Positions 33,681 to 42,763 of a DNA stretch of 64,000 nucleotides are shown here, piece by piece. The stretch is from Pedobacter sp. BAL39. Its GTDB lineage: Bacteria; Bacteroidota; Bacteroidia; Sphingobacteriales; Sphingobacteriaceae. The stretch is taken from NCBI RefSeq assembly GCF_000170795.1, contig NZ_ABCM01000003.1, forward strand, positions 1 to 64,000. The letters are read 5' to 3'. The translations under genes were made by a program, and so were the position numbers. Numbering within the stretch: the stretch's first letter is position 1; each line of letters begins with the position of its first letter. The notes under the pieces are model-generated. The model was not told where the DNA came from. It saw only the letters and a list, made by a program, of their open reading frames with translations, and made no database searches.

Positions 33681-34463
33681 CTAATGAACTTCAATAGGTT
33701 TGTCATTCGGCAAGTCGTAATCGTAAAGTATATTTTGGTTATCGTCAAGGTATAACCATTGAACTATATTCTGGTGATTTTCTAAGTTTGTTGTGGAGAT
33801 CCCGATCATGGTGTACTCTTTGTCGTCTTTAGTCTGTTTTTCAATGGAATAACTAAGTTGATCCTTGTTTTTTACATGTTGTTGAAGAAGTTCGTTGTCA
33901 CTGTTTGCGATGTAGTATTCTACGACTTTGTATAACTTGTTGAGGTAGTCTTCAGAGTAGTTTTCTTCTTGTGCCCAAGTGTACTTCAATTCTTTCTGGT
34001 ATTCTTTCCTGAAGTTTGAGGTTTTTCCGTCTTTGACTTTTGTTATGTCGATGATTTTATCAGCTTTTTGATCACTGCCGTCACCTGGGATTTGTATGGT
34101 AGTTTCCTTCCAGGTGACATCGATAAGATCACCGCGCACTAACGTACGATCATCATTTTCATTAATAAAGGAATATATTTTGCTGTTTTTATTTGCATTC
34201 AGAATAAAATAGTCCCCGTCGTCGTTATAATCGACGAATTCCATGATGGCCTGTTGTGCAGGCAGGATGTTGGAACTTGTCTCGTTTTTGGTTTCTGTTA
34301 TTTGTGACCTTATGTTTTTGCCTGGAGCCTGAGCCTGAGCCGGTTGCGTTGGCGTTATATTTTGGGGTTGTTTGTCCCCTTCGTTGCTTTTTTCTGCTGT
34401 TGAGTTGCACGAGAAAAATAGAGTTGTTATGAGGAGAGTCAAGATATACTTGATGGGAGGCAT
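33681..34463 (-). CDS. lipoprotein of unknown function
   Basis: Predicted lipoprotein of 260 aa. I start it at 34463 (MPPIKYILTLLITTLFFSCNS), where a hydrophobic signal leads directly to the lipobox FFSC; the upstream ATG at 34517 adds a polar extension. A Gln/Pro/Ala-rich linker follows the cysteine, and the mature part is rich in charged residues without known motifs. It stands alone and is convergent with the MFS gene. Confidence 0.7.
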   Translation of the reverse strand: MPPIKYILTLLITTLFFSCNSTAEKSNEGDKQPQNITPTQPAQAQAPGKNIRSQITETKNETSSNILPAQQAIMEFVDYNDDGDYFILNANKNSKIYSFINENDDRTLVRGDLIDVTWKETTIQIPGDGSDQKADKIIDITKVKDGKTSNFRKEYQKELKYTWAQEENYSEDYLNKLYKVVEYYIANSDNELLQQHVKNKDQLSYSIEKQTKDDKEYTMIGISTTNLENHQNIVQWLYLDDNQNILYDYDLPNDKPIEVH

Positions 34464-34676
34464 TTCTATTCTATATTTACTATTGAGCTGTGAGTTATGC
34501 TGATTTAGGTCAATCATACGTTTTTAGTTTTATTTTAAACATCGTATTGTTCAGATTACACTTAATGCAACAGCTAATTTTCCTAAAATGTTTCCTTTAA
34601 ATAGACAATAATTAGTGTAAACCATTTTCGTAATGAGGCGGTTACCGAATTTGTTATAGACTGATCTCACTCTTAA

Positions 34677-35576
34677 TTATACCATATTGGTAGTGATTTC
34701 AAGTTTATATCCTTTGCCACGTATCACGACAATTCTGATATTCGGATCAGGTTCCAGTTTTTTTCTAAGTTTTGATATAAACATATCCAGACTGCGTCCC
34801 ACAATAACACCTTGATCTTCCCATATTTCTTTCTGCAGCCGGCCTCTCTCTATCGTCTCGCCAGGAAACAATGCCAAAATCCCTAGTATACGGGTTTCCG
34901 TTCCTGTTAAGTCTATTGTTTTTCCGTTTATGATAAGCTTACGGTTCTGTGCATCAAACCGCACCCGGCCCAAAGTTAACATGTCAGTATATGGAACATC
35001 AGGCAAGGTGATTCGTGACTTACCCGATCTCAAAAATATAAAACCAATAAATGCTAGAAAAGGGAGGCCACCGAGAAGATAACCTTTCGTTATTACATTT
35101 TTACCTATCGGTTTGAATTTAATGTTAACCCTATAACAGGCTCTGGGCTGTGTTCTTCCTATGCATGCTACAATGTCGTCTTTTTTATTTTTCGATATAG
35201 CATATCCATAGGCGACACTGGAGTTACCGCAATTCAGAATGTTAACAACATAATCACCTGCCAGCGGGTCTTTGGCCAGCAAACGCCGGGTAGTGTTCAC
35301 CAGAGCGTCCGGCAGAAAAGTGAGTTCATGCTCAAACCTGATCTGGTATTCATTTTCCGCAATCTTTTTTATCGGAAGCACCCTTGATGTACTGTCGCCA
35401 GACTGTAAGAGTAGTTCATGTCCAATCCTGCGGAGTAACATCTCCTTCCTAGAGATGTCAAAATTTTCATTATCCTCCATACTAAAAGTTAAACAGATCA
35501 CAGAGATAAACAAAAGTATCATTGATCCGAACAGGTATTTTTGGTTCCCGTAGATGCTATTCTGGCTAAAATGCAT
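34677..35576 (-). CDS. membrane-tethered OmpR-type winged-helix regulator
   Basis: A 299-aa protein with one membrane segment at about residues 14-32, a roughly 130-residue predicted periplasmic region with paired cysteines (ILNCGNSS, VACIG, RACYRV), a second segment at about 165-183, and a C-terminal trans_reg_C winged helix (205-295: TGTETRILGILALFPGE, RSLDMFISKLRKKLEPDP, VIRGKGYKLEI). It has no receiver domain, so it would signal directly through the membrane, like ToxR but with the order reversed. It is divergent from a secreted sensor propeller gene, and three TTTACA boxes lie between them. The ligand is unknown. Confidence 0.85.
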   Translation of the reverse strand: MHFSQNSIYGNQKYLFGSMILLFISVICLTFSMEDNENFDISRKEMLLRRIGHELLLQSGDSTSRVLPIKKIAENEYQIRFEHELTFLPDALVNTTRRLLAKDPLAGDYVVNILNCGNSSVAYGYAISKNKKDDIVACIGRTQPRACYRVNIKFKPIGKNVITKGYLLGGLPFLAFIGFIFLRSGKSRITLPDVPYTDMLTLGRVRFDAQNRKLIINGKTIDLTGTETRILGILALFPGETIERGRLQKEIWEDQGVIVGRSLDMFISKLRKKLEPDPNIRIVVIRGKGYKLEITTNMV

Positions 35577-35590
35577 GTTGTCAAGTTTTT

Positions 35591-35619
35591 ATTTACAAAG
35601 TTTACATTTTTATTTACAA
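35591..35619. promoter_or_regulatory. TTTACA direct repeats, candidate operator
   Basis: TTTACA occurs at 35592-35597, 35601-35606 and 35613-35618. The first and third lie in a longer direct repeat TTTTTATTTACAA, spaced 21 bp start to start, or two helical turns. OmpR/PhoB-type winged helices bind tandem direct repeats, so this is a plausible operator for autoregulation by the adjacent gene. Inference from pattern only. Confidence 0.4.
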
Positions 35620-35679
35620 TCCTCATGGTGCTGACGGAAACATATAAAAGTAGTTTCGCTGAATCAATTTCGATAGGAT

Positions 35680-36759
35680 ATGAAAAATAAAACCGAATTT
35701 TTTTCCGGCCTGCTGATCATAATGGCGGTAGTAATTTATTTTCCCGTACAGGCTCAGCGGAAAAACAGGCCACAGGATGTTTATGAAGTCAAAGGCATAA
35801 CAGCTGTTCAGGGACCCCATAGCATTGTTCGTACAATTAAGCAAGATAGAAAGGGTAACATTTGGATTGCTTCCTGGCAGGGCATTTTTAAATATGATGG
35901 AAAATCTTTTACCAACATTACCAGTAAGGTGAGTTCTGCCCGCTTTTTTTCTGTGTTAGAAGATAGAAAAGGAAACTTTTGGTTTGCCTCTGTTGGCTCA
36001 GGCGTTTACTATTACAATGGAAGGTCATTTCGAAATTTTACAACGAAGGATGGGCTTGCCAATGATCGGGTTACTAATATTTATGAAGATAAAACCGGTA
36101 ATATCTGGTTTGGCACTGAAGGCGGAGCAAGCCTGTACGATGGGAAGTTCTTTCGAAATTTTAAAATTAAAGAGCGCTCCTCCGGTACCCAGGCGGATTC
36201 TGTCCATATTTCAGCTTACCAGAAACCGCTTTCCGAACAACATTGGATGCATAATGATGTCAATGCTATCATTGAAGACAAAACCGGAAAGCTTTGGTTT
36301 GGCACAAGGGGGTATGCCTATGTTTACGATGGAAAGACATTTACAACCATCATCAATAACGACGGAAAGCCTTTTACGAATGTTCGTTCGATAATCAAAG
36401 ATAAAAAAGGTAATATCTGGCTGGGAGGCCATAATGGCCTTTGGCGCTATGACGGCAGTACTTTTACCAATTTTACCCGGCAGTTTGTTGGTTATGTCTA
36501 CGAGGATAAAAAGGGCAATATCTGGACCAGCTCCGAAAACGCTAATGAATCGCGCAAGGCGCTGTCGGTTACTGCCGATGGCGCAGGTTGGGTACTTTCC
36601 CGTTATGATGAAAAGTCTTTATTCAGCATAAAACCAACTGTGACTGAAGTAACAAATAAACCAATGATCTTCGGAATTTTAGAAGATGACAAGGGAGATG
36701 TTTTGTTTGGAACTTTTGATGGGGTGTATCGCTATGACGGAAGTGCCATTCAATTTTAA
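35680..36759 (+). CDS. secreted two-component-regulator-type beta-propeller, no kinase
   Basis: A 359-aa protein with a signal peptide (ends near FPVQAQ) and about seven Reg_prop blades, each of the form EDKxGNIWFGTxxGxxxYDGKxFxNF (for example around residues 54, 93, 133, 195 and 240). In Bacteroidota such blades form the periplasmic sensor of hybrid two-component systems, where they are followed by a Y_Y_Y domain, a membrane segment and a kinase. Here the protein ends after the last blade. It is divergent from the membrane-tethered winged-helix regulator, so the two may form a split sensor-regulator pair. Confidence 0.85.
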   Translation: MKNKTEFFSGLLIIMAVVIYFPVQAQRKNRPQDVYEVKGITAVQGPHSIVRTIKQDRKGNIWIASWQGIFKYDGKSFTNITSKVSSARFFSVLEDRKGNFWFASVGSGVYYYNGRSFRNFTTKDGLANDRVTNIYEDKTGNIWFGTEGGASLYDGKFFRNFKIKERSSGTQADSVHISAYQKPLSEQHWMHNDVNAIIEDKTGKLWFGTRGYAYVYDGKTFTTIINNDGKPFTNVRSIIKDKKGNIWLGGHNGLWRYDGSTFTNFTRQFVGYVYEDKKGNIWTSSENANESRKALSVTADGAGWVLSRYDEKSLFSIKPTVTEVTNKPMIFGILEDDKGDVLFGTFDGVYRYDGSAIQF

Positions 36760-36909
36760 TGGTGAAGAGGCATGGAAATGATTCACCTTCAATAGCTATA
36801 AAAATATATATCGTAATTTTGATCCAAATGATATTTTTTGGTGTGACAATTCAGCAGCGAAACCTGTTGTGTGAATGCCGAGATAATTCGAAGAGTAAAT
36901 TTTGATGAA

Positions 36910-37491
36910 ATGAAAAGGATAACTGTGTTTTGTGGTTCTAGTTTTGGAACTGAAAAGGAATATGAACAACAAGCATATTTGTTGGGCAAAACTTTAGCTG
37001 AAAGGAGCATCGGCGTAGTATATGGTGGTGCGAATGTGGGATTAATGGGGGCTATTGCAAATGGAGCAATTGAAAATAATGGAGCCGTAATTGGGGTGTT
37101 GCCTCATTTTTTGCAAAACAAAGAAATCGCACATGAAGGATTAACAGAATTGATCCTGGTTGAAACGATGCATGAGCGTAAAACTAAAATGAACGATCTG
37201 ACTGATGGTGTGATTACCTTGCCCGGTGGTTTTGGAACGCTCGAGGAGTTTTTCGAAATGCTTACCTGGGCACAACTTGGTCTGCACAAAAAGCCAATCG
37301 GAATTTTAAACATCAACGGGTTTTATGATGAGTTGCTGGCGCTAGTAGAGACTATGGTAAGAAAGGGCTTTCTGAAAGACGTGAACCAGAACATGCTGTT
37401 GACCAGCAATGAGATTGAAGATTTACTGAATAAAATGGAATCTTATGAAGCGCCAGCCGTTAGTAAGTGGATATCAAAAGAAGAAGTGTAG
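36910..37491 (+). CDS. LOG-family nucleotide 5'-monophosphate phosphoribohydrolase (TIGR00730)
   Basis: Rossmann-fold protein of 193 aa. I start it at 36910 (MKRITVFCGSSFGTEKEY) because the extra 13 residues from 36871 are not family-like. The signatures GGANVGLMGAIA and LPGGFGTLEEFFEMLTWAQLGLHKKP (PGGxGTxxE) are complete. The family releases the base from nucleoside monophosphates; some members make cytokinins in plant-associated organisms, while most bacterial ones probably act in nucleotide salvage. A perfect hairpin terminator follows. Confidence 0.92.
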   Translation: MKRITVFCGSSFGTEKEYEQQAYLLGKTLAERSIGVVYGGANVGLMGAIANGAIENNGAVIGVLPHFLQNKEIAHEGLTELILVETMHERKTKMNDLTDGVITLPGGFGTLEEFFEMLTWAQLGLHKKPIGILNINGFYDELLALVETMVRKGFLKDVNQNMLLTSNEIEDLLNKMESYEAPAVSKWISKEEV

Positions 37492-37540
37492 CTGTGCTTA
37501 CCATCGTTATCAAGTGAAGACTTATCGATAAATTCTTTTA

Positions 37541-37578
37541 AAAATGTAAAAAGCGGCAAATGCCGCTTTTTACAAAAT
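37541..37578. terminator. bidirectional intrinsic terminator
   Basis: A perfect 14-bp stem TGTAAAAAGCGGCA / TGCCGCTTTTTACA with a 2-nt apparent loop, flanked by A and T runs, lies between the convergent LOG (+) and SDR (-) genes. It can serve both. Confidence 0.85.
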
Positions 37579-37599
37579 GTGGAATAAGAATATCCCAGA

Positions 37600-38343
37600 T
37601 TATTTTAATGCGTAGTTAAGGTATCCTCCGTCCGCCACAATCTCTGTTCCTGTAATAAAACTTGCATCATCAGAAGCCAAGAATAATACCGTCTTTGCAA
37701 TTTCATTAGGATCACCAAGGCGTTGCAGCGCTGTAGCACCAGCCAGGAAATCTTTCGCTTCCGCAGGTACTGCAGTTTCTAACCCAGGAGTTAAAACCGG
37801 ACCAGGGCTCACGATGTTTACACGGATTTTTCTTCCCGCGAGTTCATTTGCAGCAATTTGGGCAATTTTATTCAATGCGCCCTTGGTGGCGGAATATACG
37901 CTTGCACCAGAATTTGCCGCCGTAGCAACGGTTGAAGAGGTGACTACTACTGCTGCTCCGTCTGCCAAATAGGGGAGTAATTTTTGTAAAGTAAAGAAAT
38001 GGCCCTTGACATTCGTGTTGAATTGAGCGTCAAAATTTGCTTCAGTCACTTCTGCTATGGGTTCAAATGTCGCTATTCCCGCATTCAGGAAAAGAACATC
38101 GAGCTTTTTTCCGCTTTCTGCAACCGCTTTCTCCAGGATCGAAATGTCTTCGAGTTTTGACGTGTCGGATACTACAGTAAACAAATTCGGGTTGTTTATG
38201 GCTGCAGTTGCTTTTTCCAGATTACTGGCGTTTCTGCCTGTGATATAAACGTTTGCTCCTGCATTAATAAATGCCTTTGCTGTTGCAAGGCCTATTCCGG
38301 TAGTTCCACCTGTAATAACAACGTTTTTATTTTTAAAGTCCAT
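37600..38343 (-). CDS. short-chain dehydrogenase/reductase
   Basis: Classical SDR of 247 aa. The cofactor motif is VVITGGTTGIGLATAKAF (TGxxxGIG), with NAG in FLNAGIATF and the catalytic Ser and YxxxK in VYSATKGALNKIAQ. The C-terminus GTEIVADGGYLNYALK is typical. The basic residue in TGRNAS after strand 2 suggests NADPH preference. It is divergent from an HxlR regulator, with a large inverted repeat between them, so it is likely that regulator's target. The substrate is unknown. Confidence 0.92.
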   Translation of the reverse strand: MDFKNKNVVITGGTTGIGLATAKAFINAGANVYITGRNASNLEKATAAINNPNLFTVVSDTSKLEDISILEKAVAESGKKLDVLFLNAGIATFEPIAEVTEANFDAQFNTNVKGHFFTLQKLLPYLADGAAVVVTSSTVATAANSGASVYSATKGALNKIAQIAANELAGRKIRVNIVSPGPVLTPGLETAVPAEAKDFLAGATALQRLGDPNEIAKTVLFLASDDASFITGTEIVADGGYLNYALK

Positions 38344-38395
38344 GATGATATTTATAAATGTTTATGCTGCAAAGTTAGCATAGGTAAATTTATTT

Positions 38396-38447
38396 AAGTT
38401 ACTTTGTAACGAAAAGTAACAGTAACTTTCGGGTAACAAAGTAACTT
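38396..38447. promoter_or_regulatory. inverted GTAAC repeats between SDR and HxlR genes (candidate operator)
   Basis: AAGTTACTTTGTAAC (38396-38410) and GTAACAAAGTAACTT (38433-38447) form a nearly perfect inverted repeat whose right arm abuts the HxlR start codon. Further AGTAAC copies lie between them. The left arm is near the -33 region of the SDR gene, whose -7 box is TAACTTTG at 38370-38377 on the minus strand. HxlR/MarR-type dimers bind such palindromes, so this probably mediates autoregulation and SDR control. Confidence 0.6.
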
Positions 38448-38798
38448 ATGACTGAAAATGAATGCCAAGTAGGGCACAAGCAAGAGATCATGGCCGTTCA
38501 CGATGCGATGGACGTACTGAATGGAAAATGGAAAGTCTCCATCATTTCTTCCATTTGTTATTATAATAAAAGAAGATTTTCTGACATTCTGAATGATGTA
38601 CATGGAATATCAAATAAAATGTTGAGCAAAGAATTAAAGGAGCTGGAGACCAATAAGTTGATCAATCGTACTGTCCTGGATACTCAGCCTATATCCGTTC
38701 AATACCAGTTAACAGAATACGGCCTGACATTAAAGACCATTATCAACAACCTGGCTGAGTGGGGTAAGGCGCACCGTAAAGTAATTATCGGTAAATAA
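38448..38798 (+). CDS. HxlR-family transcriptional regulator
   Basis: Winged-helix regulator of 116 aa. The pattern is complete: DAMDVLNGKWKVSIISSICYYNKRRFSDILNDV, ISNKMLSKELKELETNKLINR, and the wing with VQYQLTEYG. An N-terminal cysteine (ENECQV), as in redox- or electrophile-sensing members such as YodB, is present near residue 6, but whether it senses anything is unknown. It is divergent from the SDR gene and flanked by a palindromic operator. Confidence 0.92.
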   Translation: MTENECQVGHKQEIMAVHDAMDVLNGKWKVSIISSICYYNKRRFSDILNDVHGISNKMLSKELKELETNKLINRTVLDTQPISVQYQLTEYGLTLKTIINNLAEWGKAHRKVIIGK

Positions 38799-38811
38799 AA
38801 TTTATCATAAA

Positions 38812-39363
38812 ATGAAGATAAAAAATTACCTGCTACAAATTGCTATTTTAAGTATGATCACCTCTTGTGTAAATTCCAATTATCGTTATTCTGATCTTGA
38901 GAGTACAGAATTTTTGAATCAAATCACCAAACATGCAAAAGCAAGCATTACGGATATTACCGAGGTCAAAAAGCAACCAACGGACCTGTTTGGAATTATA
39001 ACCCGGTATCCTTTGCCTAAAAATAAACTGGAGGAATATCATAAAAATCATGGCACAATAGTCAATACAGATGATGATATTTCGGATTTTGCAACCTACA
39101 CACTTAAAAGTTATGAACTCATTAACGAGCACAATGAAAAGCTGAATTTTGTTGATGACGGGCGTGCAATCTATTTAGAGGAGTACGGTTTATGGGAATA
39201 TGACAAGATCCTATACCAGAATTTGGGAATTTCTTTCAAGCTAAACGGTAAGTTTAGCACGCTGAGAGGTTATATCAATATGGAATTTGAAATGCCGCAT
39301 GGAGAAAAAAAAGAAATAAGAATTCCTGTAAACATTTCCATCAATGATCGGATTTCCGAATAG
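38812..39363 (+). CDS. lipoprotein of unknown function
   Basis: Predicted lipoprotein of 183 aa: the signal MKIKNYLLQIAILSMITSC leads to a lipobox at Cys19. The mature part has no motif I recognise. It begins 13 nt after the HxlR stop and may be read from the same transcript, although a functional link is not evident. It is followed by two more envelope genes of unknown function. Confidence 0.7.
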   Translation: MKIKNYLLQIAILSMITSCVNSNYRYSDLESTEFLNQITKHAKASITDITEVKKQPTDLFGIITRYPLPKNKLEEYHKNHGTIVNTDDDISDFATYTLKSYELINEHNEKLNFVDDGRAIYLEEYGLWEYDKILYQNLGISFKLNGKFSTLRGYINMEFEMPHGEKKEIRIPVNISINDRISE

Positions 39364-39525
39364 GCAATCCAGCTAATTCATTGAAAATACTATTTTGCGA
39401 ATTGATGTACTAAACCGGTAATCTGGATTCATATTTGTTAAGAATTTCCCGCTGGCATAAGTTTGCTGGCTTGATTGCTGTTGAATCGGCTTCAGCGAAA
39501 ATACTGAATAAATTAATACTCGAAT

Positions 39526-40293
39526 ATGTTCAAATACCTGGTTATACTGCTTCCCATTGTCCTGTGTATGATCCAGTGTGGTGCACGTCATCCCATTCAG
39601 CCCAAAGCGATTGGGATTGGCCTGTTGACCGTGAATACCAATTTCGAAATTCCGTTGTATAAGCAGGAAATGGATGGTGTCCCCTTTGATGTGCTGAGGT
39701 TTAAAACGAACAAATCGGGCGTGATGAAGTTTGTTTGTGATATCAAATTGAAACCATACAGGATGACAGGGGGTGACAGTTTTGCTGAGGGAGAGCGGAA
39801 TATCAATATGGGGCTGATCCGTTTTGCTCCTGAACTTAAATTCCGGGTGATCGACACTACGGTGACCTCATTTAAGGTCGTGACCAATGAGGAAACCTGG
39901 GAAGTCCTTCTGATTAAACGGGATGCCACTGCTGCTTATTACTCCACTGAAAGAGCACTCTCTGATAACAGTTGCAGCAATTGCCCAGGGTCTAAGTACA
40001 ATCCGAGATGGTACATCTACGAGACGTGGGAGCGTTATCTAAAAAGAGTTGAATTTATCACCAGGGAAAATGTTGTCGTTTACGATCAGCCTAATGGAAA
40101 AGTAGTCTTCGAGAATAAAGAAAATGTGTTTCTGCCATTCCGGGTGATAGAATCGAAAGGAGAATGGATACGGCTGGCCAAGGGTTTTGGGAGGGAGTCT
40201 GAATTTGACAGCCTGATTAACGCCGAGGGCTGGATAAAATGGAGAGAGGGGCCAGTATTGTCCATTGACATCACTGAACACACCTATGAGTAA
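39526..40293 (+). CDS. lipoprotein with SH3-like C-terminus, unknown function
   Basis: A 255-aa predicted lipoprotein (signal MFKYLVILLPIVLCMIQC). The C-terminal part (VVVYDQPNGKVVFENKE ... RVIESKGEWIRLAKG ... GWIKWREG) resembles a bacterial SH3 domain, a fold that often binds peptidoglycan or proteins. A CSNC pair in the middle could form a disulfide. It is followed 35 nt later by an integral membrane protein gene, likely in the same operon. Confidence 0.7.
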   Translation: MFKYLVILLPIVLCMIQCGARHPIQPKAIGIGLLTVNTNFEIPLYKQEMDGVPFDVLRFKTNKSGVMKFVCDIKLKPYRMTGGDSFAEGERNINMGLIRFAPELKFRVIDTTVTSFKVVTNEETWEVLLIKRDATAAYYSTERALSDNSCSNCPGSKYNPRWYIYETWERYLKRVEFITRENVVVYDQPNGKVVFENKENVFLPFRVIESKGEWIRLAKGFGRESEFDSLINAEGWIKWREGPVLSIDITEHTYE

Positions 40294-40328
40294 TTGGCCG
40301 TTTTTTTCCTACATACAGCATATTTAAC

Positions 40329-41423
40329 ATGATTTTTCTTTTAATAATACTCTTTCTTCTGTTTGTCGTCAGTATGACGGTGTTAAGTTTAAAAAAAATT
40401 AGAAAAGATATGCCATCATCGCAGCTGGCGCTGATCACAGTTTATGTTCTTTCGCTGGGTATATTTTGTGTTGGCTTAATGACGCATAAGGCGGATTATT
40501 TCACGGCAATTGATCCGATAGACGGAATGTGTTATACCCCATTCGGTGGAAAACACGTCCTGAGTATGGTTTTTTATTTTTTTGCTTTTCACATAGCTTT
40601 GATATTGTTGTGGCGTAAGGGTAATCATCTGCCTCCCTTAACTATCGTACTTGCACTGGGTTTTATTATGACTGGGATTATACTTAATTTCCTGATCCTT
40701 ATGCAAATTTCAGCTCATGATACAACCAGCATTGAAGGTAGTGGTGGATCGGATCATGTGCTCCTCTTGGTGTTTACGCCTGCTTTAGGCATTTTTATAG
40801 CGGTATCGCTCATCGTACAAGTGATAAAAAATGGCATACTTGTGGCTGGTGAACGTGTCTATACCAATAAATTTTTAAATAGGATCAATCATTTCCTGTT
40901 CCGACAGCAAAATCTCCCGCTCTGGGCATTGCTCCTGATGGTTCCTGTTCTGATGATCACTACCATCTTGCTTTTGATACTGGGACAGGACACAGACAGT
41001 CTAGCCAAAGTTTTTACCGATACCACAACCTGGAGGTTTTCACGACAAATGCATCCGCCGGTTCTAGACCACAAAGGACACTATCTATGTACAGTAGCAG
41101 TTTCGGGAAGTCCACAGATTGTCAAACCGCTCAGGCTGGGTGTCCGTGCCGGGAGGACGATTGTCGTAAACCGGCAACTGCTGATCGCAAATGCATTTGA
41201 AGAAATGATTCAGGATTTTTCACCTGGACTGCACCGGATCATCAGGCAGAATTATGATAGATATGGCTACAATTTATCCAGAAAGATTAATAACGAGCGT
41301 TTGTCAAACCTAACTTATCTGCTGATGAAACCCCTGGAGTGGGCTTTTCTGATCTGTTTGTACCTTTTTACTGAAAAACCTGAACATCGCATCAGCAAGC
41401 AGTATGCAATGGTCACTTCTTGA
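40329..41423 (+). CDS. multi-pass membrane protein, DUF6688-like
   Basis: A 364-aa protein with about six predicted membrane segments in the first two thirds. The C-terminal third is cytoplasmic-looking and contains HPPVLDHKGHYLCTVAVSG, LRLGVRAGRTIVVNRQLLIANAFEE and MKPLEWAFL, a pattern I associate with DUF6688 proteins of unknown function. The Cys and the HPP-DHxGHYLCTVA segment look like conserved site residues. It probably forms a unit with the preceding lipoprotein gene. Confidence 0.65.
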   Translation: MIFLLIILFLLFVVSMTVLSLKKIRKDMPSSQLALITVYVLSLGIFCVGLMTHKADYFTAIDPIDGMCYTPFGGKHVLSMVFYFFAFHIALILLWRKGNHLPPLTIVLALGFIMTGIILNFLILMQISAHDTTSIEGSGGSDHVLLLVFTPALGIFIAVSLIVQVIKNGILVAGERVYTNKFLNRINHFLFRQQNLPLWALLLMVPVLMITTILLLILGQDTDSLAKVFTDTTTWRFSRQMHPPVLDHKGHYLCTVAVSGSPQIVKPLRLGVRAGRTIVVNRQLLIANAFEEMIQDFSPGLHRIIRQNYDRYGYNLSRKINNERLSNLTYLLMKPLEWAFLICLYLFTEKPEHRISKQYAMVTS

Positions 41424-41438
41424 CATAAACGATTAAAG

Positions 41439-42518
41439 TTATTTCTGAAGTTTCAAGTATACCTTAAAAACTGACCCCTTACCAACCTTACTTTCTACGG
41501 TGATCTTTCCATCAGAACTGTTGACCATCTCTCTGACCAGGTAAAGGCCAACACCCGTCCCGTCGGCAGATTTTGTTAGACGCCTGTATTTAGTGAATAT
41601 GCTACTGTAGTCTTTCTCTGCGATTCCAGAGCCATTATCAGCAATGGTAATGACCATAAAGCCCTCCTGTTCAACTGTACTAATCGAAACTTCGGGTCTG
41701 CGTTCCGGAGATCTGTATTTAATCGCATTACTGACCAGATTATAAATCACGCTGCGCAACTTGCGCCTCACGAAGACGATCTCTGAAACGCCGATATCAA
41801 TTTTTATGATTGCCTTGGATTCTTCGATCTGAGGTGCCAGAGTCAGCCTGGTATCTTCTATAATATTCTCGAAATCCAGCAGCTCCTCTTCCGCCTGGTA
41901 TCTGTGAGTTTTCCAGCGGGAATCAGTCAGGTCATTAATAATGTGCTGCATATTGATCAGGCTATTTTCAACTTTTTCCAGCAAAACGGGAAACCTTTCC
42001 ATTCCCTTTTCAGGAATTCCTTTCAGCATTTCAATCGTCAGTCCCAGGCTGGTGAGTGGTGTCTTGATATCATGGGCAATGGTGTCCAGTAAGACCTCGT
42101 GTTCTGCGATCAGTTTTTCCTGTTCCCGAAGGTCATTGATGCGGCTGGTGATCTCGACAAATGTTATGATGACACCATTCGTTTTATTTTCTTCTTTTAC
42201 CAGGTAAGGGATTACGTTCATCTGGTACCAGCGCATGTCGGTAGTTTGGATCTCCTTGTCCAGAATGTCACCGGATTCCATTACATTCTGAATGTTCTCC
42301 AAAATAGAAGGGAACCGGAAGTTTTCTTTAATATCGGCAATAGGCCTTCCTACATCTGACGAAACTAGTCTAAACTGTTTCATCGCCGGAGGGGTAAACT
42401 TTCTGAGGATGAGGTGAGCGTCTACAAATAACTGTGGTATAATGGTATTCCGGAAATAGTTTTCCAGCTCGTCATTCAGTTTGAGCAACGTACTGATCTG
42501 GTCGTTTTTCTTTTGCAT
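41439..42518 (-). CDS. soluble PAS-domain sensor histidine kinase
   Basis: A 359-aa kinase without membrane segments. A PAS-like domain spans about residues 20-130. The dimerisation and phosphoacceptor segment is DTIAHDIKTPLTSLGL (H-box), and the ATPase domain has the N-box NLVSNAIKYRS, the G1 box ADNGSGIAEKD, and the G2 box GTGVGLYLVREMV. A cytoplasmic signal is expected. No response regulator gene is adjacent, so the partner must be elsewhere. Confidence 0.9.
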   Translation of the reverse strand: MQKKNDQISTLLKLNDELENYFRNTIIPQLFVDAHLILRKFTPPAMKQFRLVSSDVGRPIADIKENFRFPSILENIQNVMESGDILDKEIQTTDMRWYQMNVIPYLVKEENKTNGVIITFVEITSRINDLREQEKLIAEHEVLLDTIAHDIKTPLTSLGLTIEMLKGIPEKGMERFPVLLEKVENSLINMQHIINDLTDSRWKTHRYQAEEELLDFENIIEDTRLTLAPQIEESKAIIKIDIGVSEIVFVRRKLRSVIYNLVSNAIKYRSPERRPEVSISTVEQEGFMVITIADNGSGIAEKDYSSIFTKYRRLTKSADGTGVGLYLVREMVNSSDGKITVESKVGKGSVFKVYLKLQK

Positions 42519-42763
42519 AATTGGGTCAGTATGACTGGATGTAGCCGGAATGCCCCCAACAATCTATGAAAAAATATCCGGTTTCTCAGGGATTAAATTA
42601 GATAACTGATAGGTGTGCTGTTTTTAATATAGATACCGATGTTTTTTATTTAACAAAACAACCAAAGTCGCCGTTAATAGGCCGCACGTACCTATGCCTC
42701 ATAATCAGATGATGGCACATCAAAATGAATTCAGTCTCCTGGTTCTGTGCGTGCAACGTTGTT

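Noticed and set aside
35680..36759. Propeller protein considered as a hybrid two-component kinase
   Set aside because: The frame ends after the blades; no Y_Y_Y, membrane or kinase segment follows.
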